Assembly: GCF_000011365.1 (NCBI RefSeq)
Contig: NC_004463.1
Span: 2,342,001 to 2,406,000, forward strand
Length of the DNA stretch: 64,000 bases
Direction: 5' to 3'
Source: Bradyrhizobium diazoefficiens USDA 110
Lineage (GTDB): Bacteria > Pseudomonadota > Alphaproteobacteria > Rhizobiales > Xanthobacteraceae
In this document: piece after piece, positions 35,131-44,588 of the stretch
Layout of the letters: the number at the start of each line of letters is the position of its first letter
Numbering within the stretch: position 1 is the first letter of the stretch
Notes under the pieces: model-generated
Databases searched by the model: none
What the model was told of the DNA's origin: nothing
Seen by the model: only the letters and a program-made list of their open reading frames with translations
Program-made: the position numbers and the translations under genes

Positions 35131-35138
35131 ATGAAGGC
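35053..35138 (+). repeat. Five spaced copies of (A/G)TGAAGGC in the fliI leader
   Basis: GTGAAGGC at 35053 and ATGAAGGC at 35087, 35100, 35117 and 35131 are spaced by 34, 13, 17 and 14 bases; the last copy is the fliI start. None of the upstream copies gives an open frame into fliI (the in-frame GTG at 35053 meets a TGA at 35101). They may be slipped duplications of the start region or a translational control element. Confidence 0.7.
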
Positions 35139-36456
35139 TCTGGCCGAACAGATCGGCGATATCGACGGCGTCAATATCTATGGCCGTGTGGTCGGTGTGC
35201 GCGGCCTGATGGTCGAGGTGGCCGGCCCGATCCATGCGATGTCGGTCGGCGCGCGGCTGGTGATCGAAACCGGCGCCAACCGTTCCATCCCCTGCGAGGT
35301 GATCGGCTTCTCCGGCAACAATGCTGTCGTGATGCCGTTCGCCGGTCTCGACGGCGTGCGCCGCGGCTGCAAGGCGGTCATCGCCAATGCCGCCAATCAG
35401 GTGCGGCCCTCGACGGCCTGGCTCGGCCGCGTCGTCAATGCGCTGGGCGAGCCCATCGACGGCAAGGGGCCGTTGCCGCAGGGGTCCTCGCCGATGCCGT
35501 TCCGCAATACGCCGCCGCCGGCGCATTCGCGCAAGCGCGTAGGTAGCCCGCTCGATCTCGGCGTGCGCGCGATGAACACGTTCCTCACCTGCTGCCGCGG
35601 CCAGCGCATGGGCATCTTCGCGGGCTCCGGCGTCGGCAAATCGGTGCTGCTCTCGATGCTGGCACGCAACGTGGACGCCGCCGTCAGCGTCATCGGGCTG
35701 ATCGGCGAGCGCGGCCGCGAGGTTCAGGAGTTCTTGCAGGATGATCTCGGCGAGGAGGGCCTGGCGCGCTCCGTCGTCGTGGTGGCGACCTCCGACGAAC
35801 CGGCGCTGATGCGCCGCCAGGCCGCCTATCTGACGCTCGCGGTCGCCGAATATTTTCGCGACGAGGATAAGGACGTCCTCTGCCTGATGGACTCGGTGAC
35901 GCGCTTTGCCATGGCCCAGCGCGAGATCGGCCTGTCCGCTGGCGAGCCGCCGACCGCCAAGGGCTATACGCCGACCGTGTTCACCGAGTTGCCGAAGCTG
36001 TTGGAGCGTGCCGGACCGGGCCTGGGGGAGGGCGCGATCACCGCGATCTTCACGGTGCTGGTCGACGGCGACGACCACAACGAGCCGATCGCCGACGCCG
36101 TCCGCGGCATCCTCGACGGCCACATCGTGATGCAGCGCTCGATCGCCGAGCGCGGCCGCTACCCCGCCATCAACATCCTCAAATCCGTCTCCCGCACCAT
36201 GCCGAAATCGGCCGATCCGGAGTTCTGGCCGACCATCCAGAAGGCGCGCCAAGTGATGGCGACCTATGCCGACATGGAGGAATTGATCCGGCTTGGCGCC
36301 TACCGGGCTGGCTCCAGCCCCGAGGTCGACGAGGCGATCCGGCTGCACGAACCCCTGGAAGGCTTCCTGCGCCAGCGCAAGGACGAAAATGCCTCATTGG
36401 CGGACGGTTACCGCCAGTTGGCGCAAATCCTCGGTAATTTGGAAACGGAACGCTAA
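35131..36456 (+). CDS. fliI: Flagellar export ATPase FliI
   Basis: This 441-residue F1-beta-like ATPase energises flagellar type III secretion. Walker A is AGSGVGKS at 164-171. The Walker B region reads [20 protein letters not shown], and the export-ATPase signature [20 protein letters not shown] follows. The C-terminal helices ([18 protein letters not shown]) are complete. It is followed after about 120 bases by fliJ, its usual partner, and is divergent from ctrA. Confidence 0.95.
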   Translation: MKALAEQIGDIDGVNIYGRVVGVRGLMVEVAGPIHAMSVGARLVIETGANRSIPCEVIGFSGNNAVVMPFAGLDGVRRGCKAVIANAANQVRPSTAWLGRVVNALGEPIDGKGPLPQGSSPMPFRNTPPPAHSRKRVGSPLDLGVRAMNTFLTCCRGQRMGIFAGSGVGKSVLLSMLARNVDAAVSVIGLIGERGREVQEFLQDDLGEEGLARSVVVVATSDEPALMRRQAAYLTLAVAEYFRDEDKDVLCLMDSVTRFAMAQREIGLSAGEPPTAKGYTPTVFTELPKLLERAGPGLGEGAITAIFTVLVDGDDHNEPIADAVRGILDGHIVMQRSIAERGRYPAINILKSVSRTMPKSADPEFWPTIQKARQVMATYADMEELIRLGAYRAGSSPEVDEAIRLHEPLEGFLRQRKDENASLADGYRQLAQILGNLETER

Positions 36457-36577
36457 CTTTGTCAGGTCATCATCCGATCCTACAGAGTAGCAGAGCCGGT
36501 CTTGGCCCCAATTGGGCCTGTGGGGAGACCGGTGTTGTCCCACGTGCAGCCAGGGGACTTCTGGGGAGTACGAGTCG

Positions 36578-36997
36578 ATGAAGTCACGTGATACCCTCAT
36601 TCGCCTGAAGAAGTTTCAGGTCGACGAGAAGCGCCGCCGGGTCACCCAGATCGAGACCATGATCGCCGACTTCCAGCGGATGTCGGTCGATCTCGAACGC
36701 GAGATCCAGACCGAGCAGGAGCGTGCCGGGATCAACGATCCCTCGCACTTCGCCTATCCGACCTATGCCAAGGCCGCGATCCAGCGCCGCGAGAACCTGA
36801 CCCGCTCGGCCGACGAGCTCAAGGGCCAGCTCGACGAAGCCAAGGCCGCACTGGCCGAGGCCTTCGAGGAGCTGAAGAAGGTCGAGCTCCTCGACGAGCG
36901 CGACCAGGCCCGCGAACGCGCCGAGGAAAACGCCCGCGAGCAGGCCGACCTCGACAGCATCGGCCTGATGCGGGCTCGCATCGGCGCTGTCGCCTGA
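36578..36997 (+). CDS. fliJ: Flagellar export protein FliJ
   Basis: This 139-residue, almost entirely helical coiled-coil protein starts MKSRDTLIRLKKFQVDEKRR and continues with alternating charged heptads to IGLMRARIGAVA. The length and start motif fit alphaproteobacterial FliJ, the stalk-like chaperone escort that fits into the FliI ring. The ATG at 36578 is preferred over 36512 because the extra 22 residues are not FliJ-like. A terminator follows. Confidence 0.88.
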   Translation: MKSRDTLIRLKKFQVDEKRRRVTQIETMIADFQRMSVDLEREIQTEQERAGINDPSHFAYPTYAKAAIQRRENLTRSADELKGQLDEAKAALAEAFEELKKVELLDERDQARERAEENAREQADLDSIGLMRARIGAVA

Positions 36998-37030
36998 GGC
37001 GCTAGCAGCAAGAACCGCCGAAAATTCGCG

Positions 37031-37060
37031 AAACCCGGACCCGCAAGGTCCGGGTTTTCG
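37031..37060 (+). terminator. Rho-independent terminator after fliJ
   Basis: An 11-bp stem (AAACCCGGACC / GGTCCGGGTTT) with a 5-base loop ends in TTTTC. It lies 34 bases after the fliJ stop. Confidence 0.8.
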
Positions 37061-37179
37061 TATGCGCTGTCCACAGCGTGGCGCCACGCCCCTTGGTGGT
37101 CGGCTTGGCCGCGCGCTATGGTGGTGCAGTGCCGGGGGCCTGCGCGGAACGCGCCTGAGCCTACGCGTTGGGGGGCTGA

Positions 37180-37725
37180 ATGCTGACGCCAGCAGAGCTG
37201 GTCGGGCTGATTGAGGCGGTGGCGAAGGGCGATCAGGCCGCGTTCGAGCGCCTTTACGTCGCCACGCGCGCGAAACTCTATGGCGTCGTGCTCCGTATCT
37301 TGCGTCGGCAGGATCTCGCAGAGGAGGTCATTCAGGAGACCTACGTCAAGATCTGGAACAGCGCCGGCCAGTTCAATCCGGCTCTGTCCTCGCCGATCAC
37401 GTGGATGGCGTCGATCGCGCGCAACCGTGCGATCGATATCGTGCGCAAGAAGTCGGAAGTCTCCATCGAGGAAGAGCCTCAGGCGATGGAGGTTGCGGCC
37501 GACAGTCCCGATCCTCTGGCGCGCCGGGAGATGACCGAGGAGCTGAAGCGGCTCCTGGAATGTATCGGCCGGCTCGAGCCGGACCGTCAGAGGCTCGTGC
37601 TTCTCGCCTATTACAACGGCTGGAGCCGCGAGCAATTGGCGGAGAAATTCGCCGCGCCCGTCAATACGGTGAAGACGTGGCTGCGGCGCAGCATGTTGGA
37701 TATCCGCGAGTGCCTCGGTTTATGA
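37180..37725 (+). CDS. ECF sigma factor, SigK type
   Basis: This 181-residue sigma-70-family factor has region 2 at about residues 20-90 (AFERLYVATRAKLYGVVLRI, AEEVIQETYVKIW, SPITWMASIARNRAIDIVRK). Region 4 spans about 120-175 (LLAYYNGWSREQLAEKFAAP, NTVKTWLRRSMLDIRECL). The next gene encodes an RskA-like membrane anti-sigma factor, so it should be held inactive until an envelope or oxidative signal releases it. The regulon is unknown. Confidence 0.92.
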   Translation: MLTPAELVGLIEAVAKGDQAAFERLYVATRAKLYGVVLRILRRQDLAEEVIQETYVKIWNSAGQFNPALSSPITWMASIARNRAIDIVRKKSEVSIEEEPQAMEVAADSPDPLARREMTEELKRLLECIGRLEPDRQRLVLLAYYNGWSREQLAEKFAAPVNTVKTWLRRSMLDIRECLGL

Positions 37726-37759
37726 GGGTTTATGCTGTGAGGGTGGTTCTGGACTGCAA

Positions 37760-38854
37760 GTGATGGCCTACACGGAGGACCATATCGCGCTCGCCGCGGA
37801 GTATGCGCTCGGTACGCTCGACGCCGATGAGCGCGCGCAGGTCGAGACCATGATGGCGGTGGACAAGGCGTTCGCCGATATCGTGCAGGCCTGGGCCTAC
37901 CGGCTCGGCGTCCTCAACCAGATGGTCGGCACGATCGAGCCGCGTCCGATCGTGTGGGAGAACATCAGGTCCGAGCTCGCGCGGACGGCTTTCGCGCAGG
38001 AGCCCCCGGCGCTGTCCGAAGCCTCGCCGCCGCCGCCACCTGTACCGGCGTCGTCCTCGTTCGAAGCCGTCACGCCGGAAACGTCATCGGACCGCACGGA
38101 GCAACCGGAGCCGCAGCCTCTCGAAGCAGCGCAGACCGAAGCAGCTCAGCCCGAAGCCGCGCAATCCGAAACCGCGCGACCGCCGTCCGATGCGCTTCCC
38201 GACGTCGCGCCGATCTTCATGCCGCAGGTCCATGCGCCCGATCCGGACGTCGCGCGCGCGCCGCCGGCGCCGGTCGTGGACAACACCAATGTGATCCGGC
38301 TCGAGCGCCGCGTGAAGCGCTGGCGCACGATCGCATCCGCCGTCGGCGCGCTCGCGGCAGCGTTGCTGGTGACGCTGTCGCTTCAGATCTTCCTGCCCGA
38401 TGCGCTGCCGGGCGGCTTGCGTCCCGCACCGCGCATCCAGACGGTCGAGGTGAAGACACCGGCGCCGCTCGCGGCGTCCGCGCAATATGTCGCGCTGTTG
38501 CAGGGCCAGGCCGGCGGCCCGGCCTTCATCCTCACCATCGACGGCGCGACACGGAATTTCACCGTGCGCAAGGTCGGCGCGACGCCGGAGCCCGGCAAGA
38601 GCTTCGAGCTCTGGCTGATCTCCGACAAGCTGCCGCGCCCGCGCTCGCTCGGCGTGATCGGCGGCGGCGAATTCACCGCGCGTCCGCTGCTCGCCTCCTA
38701 CGATGCCGACGTCGTCAACGGCGCGACCTACGCCGTCACCGTCGAGCAGGCCGGCGGCTCGCCCAACGGCCAGCCGACCTCGGCGCCGGTATTTACCGGC
38801 AGGCTGATCGAGACCGTGCCGCCGTCTCAGCCGCAGGCGCCCGCGAAGAAGTAG
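37760..38854 (+). CDS. RskA-type anti-sigma factor with long linker
   Basis: This 364-residue protein starts with GTG at 37760 or ATG at 37763. The N-terminal anti-sigma domain reads HIALAAEYALGTLDADERAQ and AWAYRLGVLNQMVGTIEPRP. A Pro/Glu/Ala-rich linker of about 110 residues contains EAAQTEAAQPEAAQSETA repeats. One transmembrane helix follows (about 192-212, SAVGALAAALLVTLSLQIFL), then the periplasmic RskA domain (FELWLISDKLPRPRSLGVIG). It should bind the adjacent sigma factor. The linker is unusually long and low-complexity. Confidence 0.88.
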   Translation: MMAYTEDHIALAAEYALGTLDADERAQVETMMAVDKAFADIVQAWAYRLGVLNQMVGTIEPRPIVWENIRSELARTAFAQEPPALSEASPPPPPVPASSSFEAVTPETSSDRTEQPEPQPLEAAQTEAAQPEAAQSETARPPSDALPDVAPIFMPQVHAPDPDVARAPPAPVVDNTNVIRLERRVKRWRTIASAVGALAAALLVTLSLQIFLPDALPGGLRPAPRIQTVEVKTPAPLAASAQYVALLQGQAGGPAFILTIDGATRNFTVRKVGATPEPGKSFELWLISDKLPRPRSLGVIGGGEFTARPLLASYDADVVNGATYAVTVEQAGGSPNGQPTSAPVFTGRLIETVPPSQPQAPAKK

Positions 38855-38862
38855 ATTTTTAT

Positions 38863-39006
38863 CGTCGTCCTGGCGGAAGCCAGGACCCATTACCCCAAGA
38901 GCTTGTTGCAAGAGTGAGCTGTGGCCACACGGGCGAGCAACCGCACAATCCTGTGGTAATGGGTCCTGGATCGGTGCTCGCTCCGCTCGCTGGTTCAGGA
39001 CGACGC
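38863..39006. repeat. Imperfect inverted intergenic repeat
   Basis: CGTCGTCCTGGCGGAAGCC, then AGGACCCATTACC, is mirrored at the far end by GGTAATGGGTCCTGG and TTCAGGACGACG. The paired ends with a variable centre are typical of the dispersed intergenic repeats of Bradyrhizobium. No gene is seen in the remaining 200 bases before the AraC-type gene (39007-39205). Confidence 0.65.
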
Positions 39007-39205
39007 TTAGAGGCATTGGGCGCGTCGCCATCGTCGCGGCAGCGCCTGATCGACGCATGTCGCCCCGGTCCACCCCGCTGTCGCATTCCGACAAGCCCGG
39101 CCAAATCCAGCCCCGCTTTGAACCTCTCCGCAATTCGCGGCGTCAAATCCCCGGAATTCAGGCGGCGCATGCCGATCATGGTGCCGGAGAGGGGCGAGAA
39201 ATCAA

Positions 39206-40165
39206 ATGGATGCAGCGAAAACGCCGGGCATCTTTGTTCACCAATATGCGGGCCTGCCGATTGGTCTGGCCTTCGAACAATGGCGCGATCGGGCCTTCGG
39301 GGCCTGCGGCCTCGACATCGGGCCGAGCCATGGCGACAGCATCGATTGCCGGCTCCAGATCAGCGTGGTCGACAATATCGCGCTGGCCATTCCCGAAGGC
39401 GCCTCCGCGCAATATACGCGCACTCAGAGCCACCTTGCCGACGGCAGCGACGATCTCGTCCTGATCGCGGCCCATGCGGGCCTCGTCCGCGTCGGGCAGA
39501 ACGGCCACACCGTGGAGCTTGCGCCCGCGCAGATGGTGCTCGTCGACATGGGCATCACCGGCACCGTCGGCCATACCGACGAGGATCGCTTCACCACCAT
39601 CCGCATGCCGCGCCGCGCGCTGCTCGACATCAATCCGCGCGCCGAGGAGAAGCTGTCGCAAGTGCTTGCCGACGGTGCGGTCGCCGAAACCATCTTCCGC
39701 TACCACGCGCTCGCCGCCAATCACGGCCCGCATCTAGACGCCGTCGGCCAGCGCCTGACCGCGCAGCACATGGTCGATCTCGTCGGCCTCCTGCTCGGGA
39801 CCGATGCCGAGCACGCAAGCCTTATGCGCGGCCGTGGGCAGGCGGCGGCCCGTCTCGATCTCATGCGCGCCGACGTGATGGCCGCGCTTGGCCGCAACGA
39901 TCTCTGCCTGGCGGAAGTTGCGACGCGCTCGGGCCTGAGCCCGCGCCAGGCGCAGCGCCTGTTCGAGCAGGCCGGCACGACCTTCACCGAATTCGTGCTG
40001 GAGCAGCGCCTGTTGCTGGCGCGCAAGCTGCTCGGCGATCCCCGCGCGAGAACGCGCAAGATCAGCGACATCGCGCACTCCTCGGGCTTCTCCGACCTGT
40101 CCTATTTCAACCGCGCCTTCCGCAAGCGCTTTGGCGCGACGCCGTCGGAACTGCGCGAGGCGTGA
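39206..40165 (+). CDS. AraC family transcriptional regulator
   Basis: This 319-residue protein has an N-terminal AraC_binding_2-like cupin sensor at about 15-180 (CRLQISVVDNIALAIPEGAS, AQMVLVDMGITGTVGHTDED). The C-terminal two-helix-turn-helix domain spans about 215-315 (CLAEVATRSGLSPRQAQRLF and RKISDIAHSSGFSDLSYFNR, then AFRKRFGATPSELRE). The effector and targets are unknown. It is followed by an unlinked flavoprotein gene, which might be a target (weak inference). Confidence 0.92.
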   Translation: MDAAKTPGIFVHQYAGLPIGLAFEQWRDRAFGACGLDIGPSHGDSIDCRLQISVVDNIALAIPEGASAQYTRTQSHLADGSDDLVLIAAHAGLVRVGQNGHTVELAPAQMVLVDMGITGTVGHTDEDRFTTIRMPRRALLDINPRAEEKLSQVLADGAVAETIFRYHALAANHGPHLDAVGQRLTAQHMVDLVGLLLGTDAEHASLMRGRGQAAARLDLMRADVMAALGRNDLCLAEVATRSGLSPRQAQRLFEQAGTTFTEFVLEQRLLLARKLLGDPRARTRKISDIAHSSGFSDLSYFNRAFRKRFGATPSELREA

Positions 40166-40281
40166 GCCGAGATCTTGTGCAGCGGCGCGCGCCGCAGCAG
40201 TTGGTCGGCAGGGGCTATTGAGCTATATCTGCCTGCGCGGGGCAGACCGCTCGATTCTTCGGGATAACGCAGTAGGCGGAC

Positions 40282-41502
40282 ATGACGCGTATTGTCGTGC
40301 TCGGCGCCGGGTTTGCAGGCCTGTGGGCGGCCATCGGAGCTGCGCGCAAGCGCGACGAGATCGGCGCTGCCGGCCGCGACATCGAGATCCGTGTCGTCGA
40401 CCGCAATCCCTATCACAACATCCGGGTGCGCAATTACGAGGTGGACCTCAGCGAGGTCGCGCTTCCGCTTGGGCAATTGCTCGATCCGATCGGCGTCACT
40501 CACGGCCTCGGCGAGGTCGAAGCCATCGATCCGGCACGGCGCGAGATCTCGCTGGTCACGAGCGACGGCGAGGAGACCTTGGGCTACGACCGGCTTGTGC
40601 TCGCGGTCGGCAGCGAGGTGACGCGTCCCGACATTCCGGGCCTTGCCGACCACGCCTTCGACGTCGACACCTACATTGCGGCCCTGCGCCTCGAGGATCA
40701 TCTCGTCTCGCTCGGGCGCAGCGTGCCGTCGCCGGGGCGTTCGACGGTCGTGGTGGTCGGCGCCGGCTTTACCGGCATCGAGGTCGCGGCCGAGATGCCG
40801 GACCGGCTGGCGCGTGCCGGGATCACCGGCAGCCGCTGCATCATCCTGGTCGATCCGAATCCGACGGTCGGCGCTACCATCGGCGCGCACGCGCGTCCCG
40901 TCATCGAGACGGCGTTGTCGGCGCTCGACATCGAGACACGCCTTGGCGCGCGTGTCGCATCGGTCGAGGCGGCCGGCGTTCAGTTGAGCTCGGGCGAGTT
41001 CATCCCGGCCCAGACGGTGATCTGGTGCGCCGGGCTACGTGCGAGCCGGCTGGCCGCGAGCCTTCCAGGCGCGCGCGATCGCCTCGGGCGCCTTCTGGTC
41101 GATCCGTTCATGCGGGTTGCCGATCTGCCTTGCGTGTTCGCGGCCGGCGACGTCGCCTCCAGCGTGGTCGACGGACTGCATCCCACCGTGATGTCCTGCC
41201 AGTTCGCCCGCCCCATGGGCCGCTTCGCCGGCCACAATGTCGTGGCCGATCTCCTGGGCCTGCCGATGCTGCCGCTGCGGATCGACTGGTACGTCACCGT
41301 GCTCGATCTTGGCAGTTGGGGCGCGCTCTATACGGAGGGGTGGGATCGCGAGGTCCGCACCACCGGCGCGGCCGCGAAGGCGACGAAGCAGACCATCAAC
41401 CGCAAGCGCATCTATCCGCCGCTCAACGGGAGCAAGGACGAGCTGTTCGCTGCCGCAGCTCCAACCGTGCAGACGCCGCCGCCGACATATGGGGCGCGGT
41501 AG
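40282..41502 (+). CDS. NAD(P)/FAD-dependent oxidoreductase, NDH-2-like
   Basis: This 406-residue two-dinucleotide-binding-fold flavoprotein has an FAD site at the start (RIVVLGAGFAGLWAAIGAAR), NAD(P) site STVVVVGAGFTGIEVAAEMP near 155-175 and the second FAD block VFAAGDVASS near 285. It resembles type II NADH:quinone reductases, but no membrane-anchoring C-terminal helix is evident, so a soluble reductase or ferredoxin-reductase-like role is possible. It is transcribed alone. Confidence 0.87.
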   Translation: MTRIVVLGAGFAGLWAAIGAARKRDEIGAAGRDIEIRVVDRNPYHNIRVRNYEVDLSEVALPLGQLLDPIGVTHGLGEVEAIDPARREISLVTSDGEETLGYDRLVLAVGSEVTRPDIPGLADHAFDVDTYIAALRLEDHLVSLGRSVPSPGRSTVVVVGAGFTGIEVAAEMPDRLARAGITGSRCIILVDPNPTVGATIGAHARPVIETALSALDIETRLGARVASVEAAGVQLSSGEFIPAQTVIWCAGLRASRLAASLPGARDRLGRLLVDPFMRVADLPCVFAAGDVASSVVDGLHPTVMSCQFARPMGRFAGHNVVADLLGLPMLPLRIDWYVTVLDLGSWGALYTEGWDREVRTTGAAAKATKQTINRKRIYPPLNGSKDELFAAAAPTVQTPPPTYGAR

Positions 41503-41520
41503 TGTCCCACATATCCGGTG

Positions 41521-41620
41521 TCATCGTCCGCGAAGGCGGACGATCCAGTATTCCAGAGACTGCAGGGGGATACGGAGAAGCCGCGGCGTACTGGATTCCC
41601 CGCCTTCGCGGGGAATGACA
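41521..41620. repeat. Intergenic repeat with two hairpins
   Basis: It begins TCATCGTCCGCGAAGGCGGA and ends CCGCCTTCGCGGGGAATGAC. It contains GTCCGCGAAGGCGGAC and CCCCGCCTTCGCGGGG hairpins with the CCAGTATTCCAGAG / CGTACTGGATTCCC pairing between. This is a common dispersed element in Bradyrhizobium genomes. Confidence 0.7.
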
Positions 41621-41680
41621 GCGGTGGTCTTGGCGGCATCCCGCGTGACATCCGCAGTGAAAAACATCACCCCAGACGTG

Positions 41681-41711
41681 AGAAAGCGCCCGTGGGGGGC
41701 GGGCGCTTTCT
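41681..41711. terminator. Bidirectional hairpin between convergent genes
   Basis: A 12-bp perfect stem (AGAAAGCGCCCG / CGGGCGCTTTCT) with a 7-base loop lies between the flavoprotein gene and the convergent 66-residue gene. The short T-runs are inside the stem ends, so it may serve both directions. Confidence 0.65.
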
Positions 41712-41809
41712 GTAGTCGACTTGGGGTTGGGGTCGTCTACATATCCACGTGGCGACTTTGGGGGGCTGGTAAAGAGCCGCGTGAATTCAAAAAAACTCGT
41801 CAGATCTCC

Positions 41810-42010
41810 TTAGCGAACGAGGGATGCGTTCGAACTGGTGATAACAACCGGCTTGCCGGCCTTGATGACGCGGGCCGTCTGGGTCAGACCTTCGTCCGAA
41901 CCCGTGCGTGCCGTGATGCCGAAGCCTGCCACCGCGATCCCTGCGACGAGGGCTACGACCACGATCTTCAGGTGGGTCGAGCGATCTGCGCTGTAAATCG
42001 AGTGGTTCAT
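41810..42010 (-). CDS. Small single-helix membrane protein (66 residues)
   Basis: It starts MNHSIYSADRSTHLKIVVVA with one transmembrane helix (residues about 14-32) and ends TSSNASLVR. The N-terminal sequence is one I associate with a short conserved protein of Bradyrhizobium, with no known function. Its start is followed closely by the helix, so the C-terminal 30 residues should be outside. The 294 bases upstream (42011-42304) contain its promoter region and no other gene. Confidence 0.75.
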   Translation of the reverse strand: MNHSIYSADRSTHLKIVVVALVAGIAVAGFGITARTGSDEGLTQTARVIKAGKPVVITSSNASLVR

Positions 42011-42304
42011 GGAAGGCTCCTGCCGCCATCTACCCGAAGTAGTCGCTACCCTGTTCGGGCAGGTTCATGCTTCCGGTGCCCAACAACCTAGTATTGGGGG
42101 GATTCGTTCCCAAGGGGCGATCACAAGAGCGTGACAGGACGTGAAAGATCGCGATCAAAAACGATCCTTAATCGTGTAATTTCGTAATTATTTCAATGTC
42201 GTAATGTGCTTGTCAGGCGCCTTTTCCGCATCTGGTCGACAAGGCGCCAGGAACTCAAAAACCATTTGCCTGTGGCCGAAAAACACACGGCTTCTTAAGG
42301 CAAA

Positions 42305-44446
42305 TCAGATGCTTCCGACCGTTTTCAACCTCGCCCTGGGGTGGATTTCAGCCTGCGACAGCACGGTCGTCTGAGCGCGGAACCGCTCGACGAGAGAGCG
42401 GACGAAGGGACGAATTGCCGCAGAGGTGACCAGCACCGGCGCCTCGCCTTCGCGCGCGGCGCGCTCGAAGGCCTCGCGTACGGCGGTCATGAACTCCGAC
42501 AGTTTCGAGGGCTGCATCGCGAGGCTGCGCTCTTCGCCCTGGCCGATGATGGATTCGGCGAAGGCCTGCTCCCAGCGCGCCGACAGCGCGATCAGCGGCA
42601 GATAGCCGTTGTAGGAGGTGTTCTGCGCGCAGATCTGCCGCGCCAGGCGGGCACGGACGTGCTCGACCATGGTGGCGGGATTGCGCGAGAAGGCGAGCGA
42701 GTCGGCGATGCCCTCGAGGATGGTGGAGAGATCGCGGATCGAGATGCGCTCGGCGAGCAGCAGTTGCAGCACGCGCTGGATTCCGGAGACCGTGACCTGT
42801 CCGGGGACGATGTCCTTGACCAGCTCGCTCTGCTCCTTCGGCAGCTCCTTGAGCAGCTTCTGCACCTCGCCATAGGAGAGCAGGTCCGACATGTTGGCCT
42901 TGAGCAGCTCGGTGAGGTGGGTCGAGAGCACGGTCGCGGCGTCGACCACGGTGTAGCCCTTGAGCGAAGCCTCTTCCTTGAGGCTGGCATCGACCCAGGT
43001 CGCGGGCAGGCCGAAGGTCGGCTCGGTGGTGTGGATGCCGGGCACCTGAACCTGGCTGCCGCCGGGGTCCATGACCATGAACTGGTTCGGCCAGATCTTG
43101 CCGGTGCCGGCGTCGACCTCCTTGATCTTGATGATGTAGGTGTTGGCTTCGAGCTGGACGTTGTCGAGGATACGCACCGCCGGCATCACAAAGCCCATCT
43201 CGATCGCGAGCGAGCGGCGCAGCGCCTTGATCTGCTCGGTGAGGCGGTCGGTGCCGTCGGGGCCGTTGACCAGCGGCAGCAGCGCATAGCCGAGCTCGAT
43301 CTTGAGGTCGTCGATCTTCAGCGCTGCGGAGATCGGCTCTTCGGTCGCAGCGGTGCCCGGCGCACCGGGCATGCCGGCCGCGGGCGCGGCCTTGGCAATT
43401 TCGTCAGCCTTGGCGGTTGCGCGGTTGCGGTTGCGCGCGGTCCAGGCCAGCGCACCGGCGCCGGCGCCGAGCGCGAGGAAGGGAATGGTCGGAATGCCCG
43501 GCAGCGCCGCCAGCACCAGCATGACGGCCGAGGACATCGCGAGCGCCTGCGGATAGCCGGAGAACTGCTTCATCAGGGCCTTGTCGGCGGCGCCGGAGAC
43601 GCCGGCCTTGGAGACCAGCAGGCCGGCCGCGGTCGAGACGATCAGCGCCGGCACCTGGGTGACGAGGCCGTCACCGACGGTCAGCAGCGTGTAGCTGCGC
43701 CCGGCGTCGGCGAAGGACAGGCCCTGCTGCGCCACGCCGATGATCATGCCGCCGACGACGTTGATGAAGACGATCAGAAGGCCGGCGATGGCGTCGCCGC
43801 GGACGAATTTCGAGGCACCGTCCATGGCGCCGAAGAAGCCGCTCTCGTCCTCCAGCGCCTTGCGGCGCTCCTTGGCGACCTTCTCGTCGATCAGGCCGGC
43901 GGAGAGATCGGCGTCGATCGCCATCTGCTTGCCGGGCATGGCGTCGAGGTGGAAGCGCGCGGCGACTTCGGCGATGCGGCCCGAACCCTTGGTGATGACG
44001 ACGAAGTTGACGATGATCAGGATGGCGAAGACGATGATGCCGATGACGAAATTGCCGCCCATCACGAAGCTGCCGAAGGCTTCGATGACGTGACCGGCGG
44101 CATCCGTGCCCTCGTGCCCGTGCGACAGGATCAGGCGGGTCGAGGCCATGTTGAGCGACAGCCGCAGCATGGTCGAGATCAGCAGGATGGTCGGGAAGGC
44201 GGAGAATTCCAGCGGCGCCTGGATGAACAGCGACGTCATCAGGATCAGGATCGAGAGCGTGATCGAGATCGCCAGGAACAGGTCCAGCACGATCGCGGGC
44301 AGCGGCAGGATCAAGACCACCAGGATGGTGAGGATGCCGAGCGCCAGCGCGATGTCGCCGCGCTTGAGGATGTTGACGATCTCGGTGAGGGTGGGGACGC
44401 CGGCGTTTGTGCTCCCTACGCCCTGTCCCGCGGTGACGTCGACCAT
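42305..44446 (-). CDS. flhA: Flagellar biosynthesis protein FlhA
   Basis: This 713-residue core component of the flagellar export gate has eight N-terminal membrane helices (from about residue 25) with the FHIPEP-family block SRGSGRIAEVAARFHLDAMPG-like region at AEVAARFHLDAMPGKQMAID and DADLSAGLIDEKVAKERRKA. A large cytoplasmic domain follows, with LPATWVDASLKEEA and the C-terminal LSQAEIHPRARLKTVGSI. The ATG at 44446 gives the normal N-terminus; a 34-residue upstream extension is not family-like. Confidence 0.96.
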   Translation of the reverse strand: MVDVTAGQGVGSTNAGVPTLTEIVNILKRGDIALALGILTILVVLILPLPAIVLDLFLAISITLSILILMTSLFIQAPLEFSAFPTILLISTMLRLSLNMASTRLILSHGHEGTDAAGHVIEAFGSFVMGGNFVIGIIVFAILIIVNFVVITKGSGRIAEVAARFHLDAMPGKQMAIDADLSAGLIDEKVAKERRKALEDESGFFGAMDGASKFVRGDAIAGLLIVFINVVGGMIIGVAQQGLSFADAGRSYTLLTVGDGLVTQVPALIVSTAAGLLVSKAGVSGAADKALMKQFSGYPQALAMSSAVMLVLAALPGIPTIPFLALGAGAGALAWTARNRNRATAKADEIAKAAPAAGMPGAPGTAATEEPISAALKIDDLKIELGYALLPLVNGPDGTDRLTEQIKALRRSLAIEMGFVMPAVRILDNVQLEANTYIIKIKEVDAGTGKIWPNQFMVMDPGGSQVQVPGIHTTEPTFGLPATWVDASLKEEASLKGYTVVDAATVLSTHLTELLKANMSDLLSYGEVQKLLKELPKEQSELVKDIVPGQVTVSGIQRVLQLLLAERISIRDLSTILEGIADSLAFSRNPATMVEHVRARLARQICAQNTSYNGYLPLIALSARWEQAFAESIIGQGEERSLAMQPSKLSEFMTAVREAFERAAREGEAPVLVTSAAIRPFVRSLVERFRAQTTVLSQAEIHPRARLKTVGSI

Positions 44447-44588
44447 GGTAGCTGCCTCCCCGCGCGACTGCCGGCCGCGCGCCCCAAACGTCTGCGCGGC
44501 GGCCGAAGGGCCGCCGTTCCGAAAGTGAGGCACCGCACTGGCGTCCACGGGGGACCTCCCGTTTTACGCGGCTGACGACACTCGACTT

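Noticed and set aside
37954..40221. A 755-codon frame spanning the anti-sigma factor, a repeat and the AraC gene
   Set aside because: It is a shifted frame of two real genes, Arg/Ala-rich throughout, and crosses an intergenic repeat.
41521..41620. Repeats that might suggest a CRISPR array
   Set aside because: They are paired inverted elements with unique surroundings, not regularly spaced direct repeats with spacers. No cas genes are present anywhere in the window.
42341..44575. A 744-codon open frame on the plus strand opposite flhA
   Set aside because: It is antisense to a clear FlhA protein, is rich in Arg/Asp/His/Gln as expected for a complementary frame in GC-rich DNA, and has no domain.
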